From contig NC_077227.1 in assembly GCF_027887165.1 (NCBI RefSeq), positions 446,772,462-446,836,461 on the forward strand: DNA of 64,000 bases. The letters run 5' to 3'. The notes under the pieces are model-generated. The model saw only the letters and a list, made by a program, of their open reading frames with translations. It searched no databases and had not been told where the DNA came from. Origin of the DNA: Monodelphis domestica (lineage: Eukaryota; Chordata; Mammalia; Didelphimorphia; Didelphidae). Shown here in pieces: positions 33,601 to 44,660 of the stretch (position 1 is the stretch's first letter; each line of letters starts with the position of its first letter). Position numbers and translations under genes: made by a program.

Positions 33601-33619
33601 TGGGGACTTTACTAGATAG

Positions 33620-33750
33620 AGAACAGAATACAAGAACATTAGAACAAGAAGTGATCTCTTCGTTCTACAGATATTGAAACTGAATTTAATCACTGAGATG
33701 ATGTTTCCGAGGTCATTAAATGGAAGATGTCCTACTTCCAAAGCCAATGT
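33620..33750 (-). mobile_element. MIR fragment
   Basis: Antisense MIR remnants: 'cattagaacaagaagtgatc', 'acagatattgaaactgaatt', 'tccgaggtcattaaatggaa'. Confidence 0.6.
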
Positions 33751-34275
33751 TCTTTGAAAGAAACTTAAAGGAGGGCAATAGTAATTCCAAGGCTAGTGTA
33801 AAGGGGGAGGTGGGATCAATAGGCTGGAGTCAGCTAATAAGCAGGCCTACCTTAGCAAGATCTCTTGCAAGTTACTTGTTTATTTAAATTTTGAACACTC
33901 ATTTTTAACATTCTTTAAAGAAAAATTTGACTTTCAAATACTCTTCCTCCTTGCTACCCTTCCCCCCAACTACTGAGAAGGAAAGCTATATGATATCAAT
34001 TAAACATGTGAAATCAAACAAACAACTCATTAGCTATATCACAAAAGAGCAAGAAAACTATGCTTCAATTTGCACTTAGTGTTCATCAATTCTTTCTCTG
34101 GAGACAGAGTTTTTCATCATTATCCCTTTGGAATTATCTTGGATCATTGTATTGTTCCAAATAGGTACATCTTTCATTATATAACATTGCTGTTACTATC
34201 TACAATGATCGGATTCTACTCACTTTACTTTGCATCAGTTCATTTGGTCTTCCTATGTTTTTCTGAAACTACCCC

Positions 34276-34594
34276 TGTATAAATGGAGATTTTGAACCTT
34301 TTAATTCATTCCCCAGAAGTCTTTAGTATTTCCCCCAAATTCCCTATAATCTCTCCTGTGTCTCCACATTGGCAAGATCACGTTATTGGCATTTAACTGG
34401 CGGTAACTCCTCTCACGCCCTCTTTGGCTTGCAGCAGTGATGGTGGTAAGGTGGGGATTTTGAAATGGCTAATCAGCTATGGGCACATGGTTTTTATTTT
34501 GAATCCTCTTTATTCCTTGATTTCTAATGATCATTTAATAAACCTCTAAATTATAACATCTTTATTATTGAGATATAATTTTAATTTTTAGACA
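34276..34594 (+). mobile_element. Solo LTR of an endogenous retrovirus in L1
   Basis: 319 bases beginning TGTATAAATGG and ending TTTTTAGACA (5'-TG...CA-3'), with an AATAAA signal near 34538 suiting plus orientation. CCCC flanks it at 34272-34275 and 34595-34598, and the L1 sequence is continuous when it is removed. A 4-bp duplication suits gammaretrovirus-like (ERV1) integration. No internal viral genes: an LTR left by recombination. The 4-base run is low complexity, so the duplication alone is weak; the L1 break is the better evidence. Confidence 0.65.
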
Positions 34595-35111
34595 CCCCCT
34601 TGTTCTTTCTTATACCACAATAGTACATTATCACAATCATATGCCACATCTTGTCCAGCCATTCCTCAATTGATGGGTATTCCTTCAATTTTCAATTCAT
34701 TGTGACCACAAGAAAGAGTTGCTATAAATATTTTTATACAAAAAAGTCTTTTTCTTTTTTCTTTAATCTCTATGGGTACAGATCTAGTATTGCTGGGTCA
34801 AAGGGTGTGCACAATTTTATAGTCCATTGGCCATAATTCTAGATTATTTGTTCTCTAAAATGATCAGACCAGTTCATAACTCCACCAAGATTTCATTGGT
34901 ATACCTATTTTCCCTCATCCCTTCCAGCATTTGTCATTTCTGATAGACAGGAAGTGGTGCTTCAGAATTGTTTTAATTTGCATCTCTCTAATCAGTGGGG
35001 ATTTAGAAAACCTTTCCGTGTGACTAAAGTTTCAATTTCTTCTTCTGAAAACTATTTGTTCATATCCCTTCACAATTTTTCCATTGGGAATGGCTCTTAT
35101 TTTTATTTTAT

Positions 35112-35258
35112 TTTTTAAAACTTTACCTTCTGTCTTAGTTTTAGTTCTAAGACAGAAGAGCAGCAAGGGTAGACAATCAGGATTAAATGATTTGCCCAGG
35201 GTCACACAACTAGGAAGTTTCTTAGGCCTGATTTGAACTCATGTCCTCTCATCATATT
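35112..35258 (-). mobile_element. Type A SINE in L1
   Basis: 'aaaactttaccttctgtctt', 'gatttgcccagggtcacaca', 'ggcctgatttgaactcatgt'. Lies inside L1 ORF2 sequence. Truncated at its 5' side. Confidence 0.85.
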
Positions 35259-35574
35259 TTTATAAATTTGATTCATTTTCCTATATATACTTGGGGAAAG
35301 AGGACTTTACTGGAGAAAGTTGCTTTAATTTTTTTTTTTTGGTGTTCTTTCATTATCTTTTATCAAAATGTAGTTTCCCTGATTATCTCTTTTAATTAGA
35401 TCCGGTCTTGCTTTTGCTTTGTCCAAGATCATATTGCTACCCTGCCTTTTTTTTTTAATTTCAGGTGAAGCATAATATATTCTTCTCCATCTTCCTTTTT
35501 TTTTTAAACTCTGTATGTCTTTCTGTTTTAAGTGTATCTCTTGTAAATAAAATATTGTTTGATTCCATTTTCTT

Positions 35575-35716
35575 TTTTTTTAAACCTTTACCTTCCATCT
35601 TGGAATCAATACTGTGTATTGATTCCAAGGCAGAAGAGTGGTAAGGGTCAAGTGACTTGCCCAGGGTCACACAGCTGGGAAGTGTCTGAGGCCAGATTTG
35701 AACCTAGGACCTCCCA
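35575..35716 (-). mobile_element. Type A SINE in L1
   Basis: 'aaacctttaccttccatctt', 'gacttgcccagggtcacaca', 'aggccagatttgaacctagg'. Flanking TCCATTTTCT and TTCATTTTCT at about 35565-35574 and 35719-35728 look like the target duplication. Confidence 0.88.
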
Positions 35717-37248
35717 TCTTCATTTTCTAAACCATTCTGCTATTCACTTCTGTTTTACAGGTGACTTTATATACTTCACATTCACAGTTATGATTACAAA
35801 CTGTGTTTTTTTTCATTCTGTTTTCTTTCAATAATTCTTATCTCTCTTTTAATTATATCCCTCCTCAAAAATCTTTTGCTTCTGACCTTTGTCTCCCTTA
35901 ATCTGCCCTCCCTTTTATTCCCCTCCCTTTTCCCTTCCCCTCCTATTTACATGTTTTCTACATTCAACAGAGCATATACACACATAAACACATATGTATG
36001 TATGTGCATATATGCATATTCTTCCTTTTTTGAACCAATTGTGATGACAAGGAGGTTCAAGCATTGTCTGCCACACCACGTCTCATTTTTCCTTTCACTA
36101 TAAAAGTTCTTTCTTGCCTCTTTTATGTAAGAAAATTTCCCAATTCTGGATAATTTCCCCTATTCTACCTCCCCCTCCCTTCTTCTCCCAATGCACCACT
36201 CTTTCTTATCCTTTTATTTTTTAGAGATCATCCCAATGTGATCAGCTCACCCATACCATCTGTCTATGTAGGTGGTTTCTAATTGATAAAGTTTCTGGGA
36301 GTTACATATATCATTTCCCCATGTAGGAATGTAAATAGTTTAAACTTTATTGAGTCTCTTATGTTTTCTTTTTTATGTTTACCTTTCTATGCTTCTCTTG
36401 AGACCTGTGTTTGAATGTCAAATTTTCTATTCTGCTCTGATATTGTGATTAGGAATATTTGAAAATCCTTTGTTTCATTAAATACCCATTCCCCAGCCCC
36501 AGCCCAAAAGATTATATTCAATTTTGCAGGGTAAATTATTCTTGGTTGTAATCCTACTTGCTTTATCATCTAGAATATCATATTCCACATCCTTCACTAT
36601 TTTAATGTGAAAGCTGCTAAATATTATGTGGTCTTCACTGTGGCTCTGTTATATTTGGATTATTCTTTTTTTACTATTTGTAATATTTTCTCTTTGATAT
36701 GGGAGCATCAAAATTTGACTATAATATACCTGGGTGTTTTTATTTGGGGATTTAATTTAGAAGGTGAATGGTAGGTTCTTTCAATTTCCATTTTATCTCT
36801 GGTCTGAGATATGGGGGCAATTTCCCTTTATATTTCCTTGAGTTATACTGTTGAGGATCTTTTTTTTAATCATGAATTTTAGATAGTCAAATAATTTTGA
36901 AATTATTCTCTCCTAGATTTGTTTTCCATGTCAGCTATTTTTCTGGTAAGACATTTTATTCTTTTGACATTGTTTTGCTATATCTTAATATCACATGGAG
37001 TCATTGGCTTCTGTTTGCCTAATTCTAATTTTTAAGGAATTACATCCTTTAGTGAACTTTTGCATCTCTTTTTTTTCTCTTTGGTCAATGCTGCTTTGTT
37101 ATGGACTATTTTATTCATTAAATTTTTGTACCTCCTTTTCCAGTGGGCCTATTTTGCTCATTTAAGAAGTTCTTTTCTTTAGTGATTTTTTTGTGCTTCC
37201 CCCTCCCCCGTCCCCAATTAGAATAGTTCTTTTTTTAAAAATTCTTTT

Positions 37249-37446
37249 CTAAAAACACTTACCTTCTATCTTAGAATTGATATGAATATTGGTTCCAAGG
37301 CAAAAGAGTGGTAAAGTTAAGCAACTGGGGTTGAAAAACTTGCCCTGAGGCACATTGGTAGGTAGTATCTGAGGTCAGATTTGAACCCAGGTCCAAGAAT
37401 CATGTCTCCAGGCTTGACTCTCAATCCACTGAGCCTCCTAACTGCC
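37249..37446 (-). mobile_element. Type A SINE in L1 ORF1 region
   Basis: 'cacttaccttctatcttaga', 'acttgccctgaggcacattg', 'cagatttgaacccaggtcca', 'ccactgagcctcctaactgc'. AAAAATTCT-T/G-TTT at 37237-37248 and 37447-37460 is the likely target duplication. Confidence 0.85.
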
Positions 37447-38524
37447 AAAAATTCTGTTTTTTCAAGGTATTGTTTTCTTTAGAAGTTTTTGTGTTTCTCT
37501 TACCAAGTTGTTAATTCTCTTCATAATTTTCTTGCATCACTGTAATTTCTTTTTCCAACTTTCCCTCTACCACTCTTAAATCATTCTTTAGCTTTCCCAG
37601 GAATTCTTGTTGGGCTTGTGTCCTATTAGCAAGATTTCTTTGAGGTTTTGTAGCTGTTTTCACATTGTTGTCTTGTTCTGAGTTTGTTTCTTGGTCTTAC
37701 TTGATACTATAATAGCTTTTTATAGTCAAATTCTTTTTTTGTTGCTTGCTCATTTTTCCAGCCTTTTTTAAAAAACTCAACTTTATATTAAAACTGGGCT
37801 CTACTCATCTGAAGTGGAGAGGCATTGCCCCAACTTTTGTCTTTTTTGTGCTGTTATTTCAGAGCCAATTATGAGGGTCTACAAGTTTTTGGTGATTCCA
37901 AGGAAGTATGATCTAGGAAGAGGACTAGCTCTCTGGGTCTGATCATTACACAGGAAGGGCCTCTGTTCCTCTGCAGCTACAAGCCCTAGCATTCCTCTTA
38001 ACTCTAGAACTCTGAGCAGATCCCTTGCTCTCATGTAGCCACAAGTACGAGAATTCCTCTCGACCTTGGAAATGCAACAGAGTCCATGCTCTCTTGTGGC
38101 CTACCACAAGAGTTCCTCTCAGCCCTAGAACTCTGATTCAGGATTGTGTATGGATAGTACAGTTGCCAATACAATACAGTGCCAGCAAAGGATTTTTTGT
38201 AATCTCTTTATGACCAGCTGTCTGACTTTTTAAATCATCTCTGGCCTAAAAGCCCCCCAAACTGCAATTGCTACCATTATAGCTGCCTCCAGGGCCCTCC
38301 AATGGTGTTGCCATGTACCCTCTAGGTTGGCCCTTACCCTGGTGTCACAGATCTCTTCTGCCAATCTCAAAGTTTTATTAGACTATAAAAATGTCTCATC
38401 CTCAACTTTCATTGACTCTGATGCTCCAGAAGACAATTTGAGACTATTATTTTAAAATTATTTGGAGGGAAATGTTGGGAGAATTTGTCTGGATCACTGC
38501 TTCTAATCCACCATGTTGGTTCTA

Positions 38525-38689
38525 TCTCAATTGGGGTTTTTAAAAGGTCACTAGAGATAACTACACCCTGAGGGTTGACCTAATCCTCAGAACATCGTTT
38601 TTTAACTGGACACAGAAGAAATGGTTTATTTCAAGGTCTTTCAATTCTAAGATAGAAGGTGAAAAAAAAAGAATTGAAGAAAAGAACTG
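38525..38689. other. Short unique spacer
   Basis: No gene or repeat recognised between the L1 5' end and the next SINE, which begins after AAAAGAACTG at 38680-38689. Confidence 0.5.
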
Positions 38690-38900
38690 AGGGGGAATCT
38701 AGGTAGCTCAGTAGATTGGAAGCCAGATCTAGAGAAGGGAAGTCCTAGGCTCAGATCTGGCTCTAGACACTTCCTAGTTGTGTGACCTTGAGCAAGTCAC
38801 TTAACCCTCATTGCCTAGCCGTTACTTCTATTCTATCTTAGAACCAATACAGAGTATTCTCTGATTCTAAGACAGAAGGGAAGGGTTCAAGAAAAAAAAA
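38690..38900 (+). mobile_element. Type A SINE with 10-bp target duplication
   Basis: 'atctaggtagctcagtagat', 'gctcagatctggctctagac', 'gagcaagtcacttaaccctc', 'gacagaagggaagggttcaa' and an A tail. AAAAGAACTG flanks at 38680-38689 and 38901-38910. Confidence 0.92.
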
Positions 38901-39013
38901 AAAAGAACTGGTCTAATGGAGTGGGGGGAGCACAAAAACTCACTGAATAAAGGAACTTCTTAAAAGGCAAAATAAGTCAGTTGGAAAAGGAGATACAAAA
39001 ACTATAGGAATGG

Positions 39014-39227
39014 GGTGGGGGCACAGCTGAGAGCCAGACCTAGACACAGGAGGTCCTAGCTTCAAATCTGGCCTCAAACACTTCCTAGCTGTGTAACTCT
39101 AGGCAAGTGACTTAACCCCCATTGCCTAGCCCTTACCACTCTTCTGTCTTGGAACCAATACATAACACCATATATTCAACCAATACATTGATTTCAAGAT
39201 GGAAGGTAAGGGTTAAAAAAAATAAAG
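39014..39227 (+). mobile_element. Type A SINE with 10-bp target duplication
   Basis: 'cacagctgagagccagacct', 'cttcaaatctggcctcaaac', 'ttgcctagcccttaccactc', 'gatggaaggtaagggttaaa'. ATAGGAATGG flanks at 39004-39013 and 39228-39237. It has a small internal duplication around 'aaccaatac'. Confidence 0.92.
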
Positions 39228-39669
39228 ATAGGAATGGAGGATCCCAAGTCTAGATTTTCCTTAATTGGGGAATTTGAGAGGTTGAGTAAGCTTCTTCAGG
39301 CTTTAGAGAAGCCTTTTTCATTGGTATTGTCCGAGGAATATAAAGATTCTGATTCCTGGGAAGGGAAGTTGGATTTAGGTTCCTAAGAGGAGGGGAAGTC
39401 ATTCTGATCACTAACATTTATTTTAGGAGAAAGGAAAGAAGTAAAAGGGTCAGAGACTGCAGCTAGTAGGAGAAGCTCTATGTCCAATAACCCATTTTTA
39501 CCTTATTGATATCATGGGCCCTTAGACCTTGGTTCACACAAGACCATCTAGGCTCTTCTCAGGGCATCACTATTACCCATCCAGCACAGTTGTCTGCCTC
39601 AGTATTGCCCTCCCTTGGTTAGAAATGTGTCCCAGGTATAGAATTATAGTCATATTTCATCCCCTCTTA

Positions 39670-39810
39670 ACAGACATTATTAAGTACCTATTATGTGCCA
39701 AGCATAACATTAGATACATAAGAAGACTTAGAAAACATATAGTTCCTGCCCTCAAGGAGCTCATAGTCCATAAGGGTATAAGATACAAAGTAATTACTAC
39801 AATTTGCAGT
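39670..39810 (-). mobile_element. L2 3' end
   Basis: Antisense L2 terminus: 'attaagtacctattatgtgc', 'cattagatacataagaagac', 'gccctcaaggagctcatagt'. Confidence 0.75.
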
Positions 39811-39939
39811 TTCATAGGATAAAGTATATTCCTTATTCCTGTTGAAGACAGGATGGTGATGAATCTTTAATTTATCCAAACTCATAACCTTAGAATTCAT
39901 TCTTGTTTCTTCTTTTACTTTTACTTCCCAAGTAGGGTT

Positions 39940-40155
39940 GTATAGATCTCTGCACCTGGAGTGAGGAGATCTAAATGGAAATCTGCCCTCAGACATGAGT
40001 AACTATGTCCCTAGGTGAGTCACAACTTCTATCTGCCTCAATTTTCTTTAAAATCTGTAAAATAGGGATAATAATAGCAACTACCTCTTAAGGTTGTGAG
40101 AATAAAATATTTCTAAAGCATTTTGTAAAGCATAAAGTAGTATATAAATTCTATC
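39940..40155 (+). mobile_element. MIR SINE
   Basis: 'cacctggagtgaggagatct', 'gcctcaattttctttaaaat', 'aaaatagggataataatagc', 'aagcattttgtaaagcataa'. Confidence 0.75.
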
Positions 40156-40327
40156 AAACTCATCACTGTCATCATCATTATTCTTATTATAGCAATTTCC
40201 AAGTCTTGTTGATTCTACTTCTATACTTGTTACCCATGAGGCCACTCAGGAAACTCCTGAGTGTTGCAGAACTTGGCTAAAATGGAGTTGGGAATCATTG
40301 CTCCTTAGAATACTTGTCTTCCATCAA

Positions 40328-40694
40328 ATGTGATAGACTTTGCTACTAACAGCAGCTAACAATGATCTAGGAAAATTCTGAAGGACTTATGGAAAAGGAA
40401 GCTATCCACCCACAGAGAAAGAACTGTTGGAGTAGAAATGCAAGTGAAAACATATGATTTATCACTTGTTTATTTGGGTACATGATTTGGTGTTTTGGTT
40501 TTATAAGATTCACTTACAAAAATGAATAATAAAGAAATATGTTTTGTGCAATATAATACATGTATAACCCAGATTGAATTGCTTGTCATCTCTGGAGGAG
40601 GGGGAAAAGAAGAGAGACAATTTGGATTATATAATTTTGGAAAAGTTATGTGAAAATTTGTTATTAAAAATTTTTTTAAAGAATTTAAAAAAAG
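40328..40694 (+). mobile_element. 5'-truncated L1 3' end with 20-bp target duplication
   Basis: L1 3' UTR ('gctatccacccacagagaaa', 'gaaaacatatgatttatcac', 'gtataacccagattgaattg') with an A-rich end. Flanks of 20 bases starting GAATA and ending TCAA at 40308-40327 and 40695-40714 match at 18 of 20 positions. Inserted next to L2 sequence. Confidence 0.9.
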
Positions 40695-40714
40695 GAATAT
40701 TTGTCTTCCTTCAA

Positions 40715-40960
40715 GAACCAACTCCAATACCTCCTCGTCTGGGAGACTGTCACCTCTCACTTCTCAAGTTCTTAGTGTTCTCTCTCTTCCCAAATTACCT
40801 TGTTCCTTTTACTTATATCCAGATACATTGTTTTTCTAATACAATGTAAACTCCTTGAAGGCAAAGGCTGCCTCATTTTGGTTCTTGTATTCCAGCAGTA
40901 AACAGTGATTTCATCACAGAAAGGATTTACTAAATGTATGTGTATCCAAGAAGTGTAGAA
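40715..40960 (+). mobile_element. L2 3' end
   Basis: 'ctccaatacctcctcgtctg', 'aatgtaaactccttgaaggc', 'tcttgtattccagcagtaaa'. L2 sequence also lies left of the L1 insertion at about 40190-40307. Confidence 0.65.
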
Positions 40961-41064
40961 CAAAACATGTGAGATCCAAGAAGGAAGGTCAAAGCTTGGT
41001 CAGAGGGGATGGTTTTATAGATTCTGGTTACAGAAAGGGTCTTGGAGATGATCTAGTTTATAGA

Positions 41065-41150
41065 GTTTCTTTACCTTCTTACTGTCATAGACCACTTCAC
41101 CAATCTATGAGACCCTTTTCAGAAACATATAAAGTGTTTGATGAGAGATT
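41065..41150 (+). mobile_element. TIR-type MITE fragment
   Basis: 'ctttaccttcttactgtcat', 'agaccacttcaccaatctat', 'gagacccttttcagaaacat' resemble the start of the family at 54275 and 61074. Confidence 0.35.
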
Positions 41151-41231
41151 GAATTGAGTCCTGGCCCAGTGCTCTATCCATTGCACCATCTAGCTACCCC
41201 AGGAATAGGAAAATAGATTCAGAAAGGGGTC

Positions 41232-41410
41232 ATGGTTTAGGATCATAGATTTAGGGCTGAAAGGGACCTCATGGATGATTTGTCAACTTTCTCATTTTAC
41301 AGGTCAAGAAGCTGAGGACTGGATCAGGGAATTAGAATGTTTTGCCCAAGGTCATATAGGCAGTTATCCAACAGTGAATCTGTGCACTAAAGTCTTTCCT
41401 GGTGCTTCAT
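41232..41410 (-). mobile_element. MIR SINE
   Basis: Antisense MIR: 'gggctgaaagggacctcatg', 'cattttacaggtcaagaagc', 'ttgcccaaggtcatataggc'. A small piece of another SINE ('ctatccattgcaccatctag') lies just left at about 41170-41200. Confidence 0.75.
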
Positions 41411-41489
41411 CAAGGTATGGCATCATCAAGGTATGGCATGGAGCAAGGGCCATACCAAACTGAAAAAAACTTTGAGATCAAACCTACTA

Positions 41490-41888
41490 TGTAATTAGAA
41501 ATTTGCTCCCCAGGAACTCTCTTTCCCAGCTTCCCATGGCCCTTCTCACTTTATGTGGTAACAGAGGGAGGATATAAGTTTTGTATATCTCCACCCTCCA
41601 TCTCTTCTCCCTGAAACACGACTCTGGAGGTGGGGTGAGGTGAGAGGCAGGAGGATTTTATTCAGGTGCTTTTTACTTGGGTTTTACTTTTGTTCTTTTT
41701 ATTTCTTCTACTTCAAGTGATTATTAATAAACTTTATAAAATGTAATACTTGTAGTTAGTGGATATTAATTTTAATCTTACATTTCTGATAAAATATAAT
41801 ACTTGGAGTTAGTGGATTTTAATTTTAATCTTACATTTATTATAAAGTATAATACTTGGAGTTAGTGGATATTAATTTTAATCATACA
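41490..41888 (+). mobile_element. Solo LTR-like element with 53-bp tandem repeat
   Basis: About 400 bases from TGTAATTAG to CATACA, with a TATA-like 'ggatataag' near 41573 and AATAAA near 41727. The 3' part is a tandem array (41736-41888). ACTA precedes the start (41486-41489) and occurs at 41888-41891, overlapping the final A, so a 4-bp duplication is possible but not clean. No internal viral genes. LTR assignment rests on end structure and signal order. Confidence 0.5.
41736..41888 (+). repeat. 53-bp tandem repeat, 2.9 copies
   Basis: Copies start at 41736, 41789 and 41842. Each contains 'gtaatact' or 'ataatact', 'gttagtgga' and 'ttaattttaatc'. The last copy is cut where the LTR-like element ends. 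Confidence 0.92.
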
Positions 41889-42309
41889 CTACCAAGGACA
41901 AGCCTAAGTGAGTGAAGAAAGCCCTCCCCAGGGAGCTGGCCACCAGATGTTGATTTGGGGGGGGAAGAAGGAGGCAGCTCAGTAACTCAGGTAAAAACCC
42001 TTTGCTAAGGGGGCAGTTTTGAAGGGGATGCAATTGGCCAATGTGGAGGGAGTACCCAGATGGATTCAATCATTCATCCTTGAAACTCAGCAGAAAGTAT
42101 GGCTGTCTCCTTAATCTATGAATACATCTCCCAGTCCCAGAAAGCTGGTCTTTCAAAAAGAGAAAAGAGAACAGGAAACGTTAGCCAGGTTCCACAGAAG
42201 CCGACAGACTGGGGTCAGGGCCTTGAAGCATGGAGGGAACTCTGGGTTGGGGGTTATCACCCTTCATCTCCTATCTAGGGCTAATGAGGGGAGACCAGGG
42301 GATGGCTCC

Positions 42310-43315
42310 TGATGACGTCTCTAATTCAGTTGCTTCTGTTTCTCTGTGGGAGCTGGATGACTAACTCCCTGTTTTGTTGCCTTTGTAAAAAGCTGTTTTC
42401 CCTCCCGCCCACACTCCCCCTCCTCCCAGATCCCCCTTCCCGGGCCTTTGTGTCTAAGACTCCCCTCCTTGTTTCCTAAAAGGCTAGCAGGTCTCAGGCT
42501 ACCCTATGATTTTCTTTTCTATAGGGCTGTGTGAAGGGAGCAGAACGCAGCTCTCATTAGTCTCTCTGACACCCTTTGTCACTTATCAGAGGAACAAGCA
42601 AACCGAGAGCAATTCCTTTGATCATCGAAAGAGTAGAAAGAGTATTAAAAACCCTATGAAGATTTGCTAAGTAGAAAGTAGAAAAGACAGTCTGTGGCAG
42701 TTTTCAAAGCACTAACATGATTTAAAGTTGCCAGATTTGCTTGTATGTATTAAAGAATTGTTAATGATGATACCTTCTACAAGCATCCTTGGATTTTTCA
42801 CCAGGCTGGAGGGAGTCTTAGGTGGAAGAGGTGGGAGTGAGCAGCTGGGAAACCTCCCCAAAGGTGAGCCCTACCAGGGGGAAGCTGTAATGGAAAGGAA
42901 CAATCGATTCATTCCACCTTTTGCATTCACAGATGGCACACCATGAGGCCGGCATGTGCTCAGAGGTGTTTGTCAGGATGGCGGGATGGAGCCATCCATC
43001 CAGGCTCTCTCCTCCACCCCAGCTTCTTTGTGACATGTACTTACAAGGGGCTGCCTGGGAGCAGTTTAAGGGGTCCCGCCACCTTTGAATCCTCTGATCT
43101 TTTGGCCTGTGGCCATGCCAGAGCACCTTGGAGGCTGGGAAGCCTAAGAAGGAAACACCTGGCTCACTTAGGAATGCAACTCATAACCTGGGCAACATCT
43201 TGTGATCTGACATTCTTGGATAACATGAGGCTAACTGCAGCCTCTTTTCTAAAGGCTATTGTGTAGGGAAGAGAGTTCTGAATTCTTAGTCACAAGGCCT
43301 GGGTTGGAATATGGA
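42310..43315. other. Single-copy island with TCF/LEF-type site
   Basis: About 1 kb without recognised repeats, GC-richer than its surroundings, with short open frames only (up to 107 codons at 42943-43266, no domain). A good candidate for conserved regulatory DNA by exclusion. Confidence 0.45.
42615..42623. promoter_or_regulatory. TCF/LEF-type motif
   Basis: CCTTTGATC, a full match to SCTTTGATS, inside the repeat-free island. Binding is inferred. Confidence 0.35.
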
Positions 43316-43321
43316 CTCTGT

Positions 43322-43455
43322 AAAAGGTAGCTAGATGGAGCAGTGGCTAGAGCACAGAGCCTGGCGTTAGAAAGACTCCTCCTCTTGAATTCACCAGCCT
43401 CGGGCACTTACCTGCCATGAGACCCTAGGCAAGTCACTCCTTTGCTTTAGCTCTT
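43322..43455 (+). mobile_element. SINE, 5' half
   Basis: 'ggtagctagatggagcagtg', 'gagcacagagcctggcgtta', 'gagaccctaggcaagtcact'. The 3' body is missing, so type A or B is not decided. Confidence 0.7.
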
Positions 43456-43499
43456 GTTAAATGCCTTCTTAAAATGTCTGTGTCATATTCCTGCTTTTA

Positions 43500-43540
43500 T
43501 AAATATATATACATATAAAATATAATATATATTATAAATA
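43500..43540. repeat. AT-rich tract
   Basis: Imperfect (TA)n and ATATAA units. Confidence 0.8.
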
Positions 43541-44136
43541 GTAGCCATCATGGTACCTCTTCCTGATGCCCTTGTGATATCTCTGGGTCCTCACACTCTC
43601 CTTCTCCACGAGCTCTTCTGCTCTCTATAAGCATGCCTAAGTCTCCTCTTTTCCTTCAAAAATCTTCACTGTCTTTCCTCTCTTTCAGAGTCAAAAGTCT
43701 AGACTAAGCTTTTTGTACTCCTCACCTCTACTCCTTCCCCTTGAATGGGGTCTTTTGACTCTGCCATTCAGCTGTGTGCCTTCTCCAAAGTTCCCAATGG
43801 TCTTTTAATTGCCAAATCCAATGTTTAATTCTCAGCCCTCATCCTTCTTGACTCCTCTTCAGGATTTCACATTACTGATTGTGCCTTCTTCTTGGATATT
43901 GTCCATTCCCTGGGTTTTGGTGAGCCAACATTATCTTCCTTCCTCAGTTTCCTTGGCAGGATTATCATCCATGTCCTGATACCCTGGGGTTATACCTGAA
44001 GACTGTTCTGGTTCCTTTTCTCTTCTTTCTCACCCTTTCTCTTGGTGAGCTCAATAGTCCCATGGGTCCAACTTTCATCCCTTTGCAAGTAACTCCTAAA
44101 TCTCCATATCTGGTCCTAACCTCTCACTTGACTTTT

Positions 44137-44339
44137 TTTTTAAACCCTTACCTTCCATCTTAGAATCAACATTCTAATTGGTTCCAAGGCAGAAGAGCAG
44201 TAAGGGCTAGATAACTGAGGATAAGTGAATTTCCCAGTGTTACACACCTAGGAAGTATCTGAAGTCAAATTTGAACCCAGGACCTCCCATATCCAGGCCT
44301 GGCACTGTATCCATTGAGCCACCTAGCTGCCACTTCTCC
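44137..44339 (-). mobile_element. Type A SINE with 10-bp target duplication in L2
   Basis: 'aaacccttaccttccatctt', 'gaagtcaaatttgaacccag', 'attgagccacctagctgcca'. CTTGACTTTT flanks at 44127-44136 and 44340-44349, and L2 is continuous across the target. Confidence 0.92.
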
Positions 44340-44429
44340 CTTGACTTTTAATCCTGTTTCTCCAACTACCTACTGAACTCTGCTATCTGGATATCACAGA
44401 AATATCTTAAATTCAATGACTGAACTTTA

Positions 44430-44480
44430 TATATATAAATATATATGTGCATTAATATATGTATGTACATATATATAGTA
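44430..44480. repeat. (TA)n-rich tract
   Basis: Imperfect TATA and TATG units. Confidence 0.8.
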
Positions 44481-44483
44481 TAT

Positions 44484-44660
44484 TCAAATTCTATCTCAGA
44501 TATTTATTAACTTTATGAGCCTGAGTAAGTCACTTTCTACCTCATTTTCCTCATCTATAAAATGGGGACAATAATATGTTATACTGTTGTGAGGATCAAA
44601 TTAAATAATGCATGTAAAGTTCTCTGCAAATCTCAAGGTGCTATATAAGTACCAGTAGCA
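44484..44660 (+). mobile_element. MIR SINE 3' part
   Basis: 'gcctgagtaagtcactttct', 'cctcatctataaaatgggga', 'gttgtgaggatcaaattaaa', 'aagttctctgcaaatctcaa'. Confidence 0.8.

Larger units (their letters stand above)
33885..38524 (-). mobile_element. L1 LINE, nearly end to end but internally deleted
   Basis: Minus-strand L1. From left to right: 3' UTR (33885-34275), ORF2 C-terminal part (34600-35570 and 35725-about 36120), ORF1 and 5' UTR to 38524, where the minus strand begins near AACATGGTGGATTAG. At 36556-36387 ORF1p shows LQPRIIYPAKLNIIF and NRKFDIQTQVSREA, a clear L1 ORF1p C-terminal signature. Carries a solo LTR and three type A SINEs. Much of ORF2 is missing and the frames are broken, so it cannot move. 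Confidence 0.8.

Noticed and set aside
41736..41888. Regularly spaced repeats as a CRISPR-like array
   Set aside because: Contiguous tandem copies without unique spacers, in a vertebrate LTR-like element.
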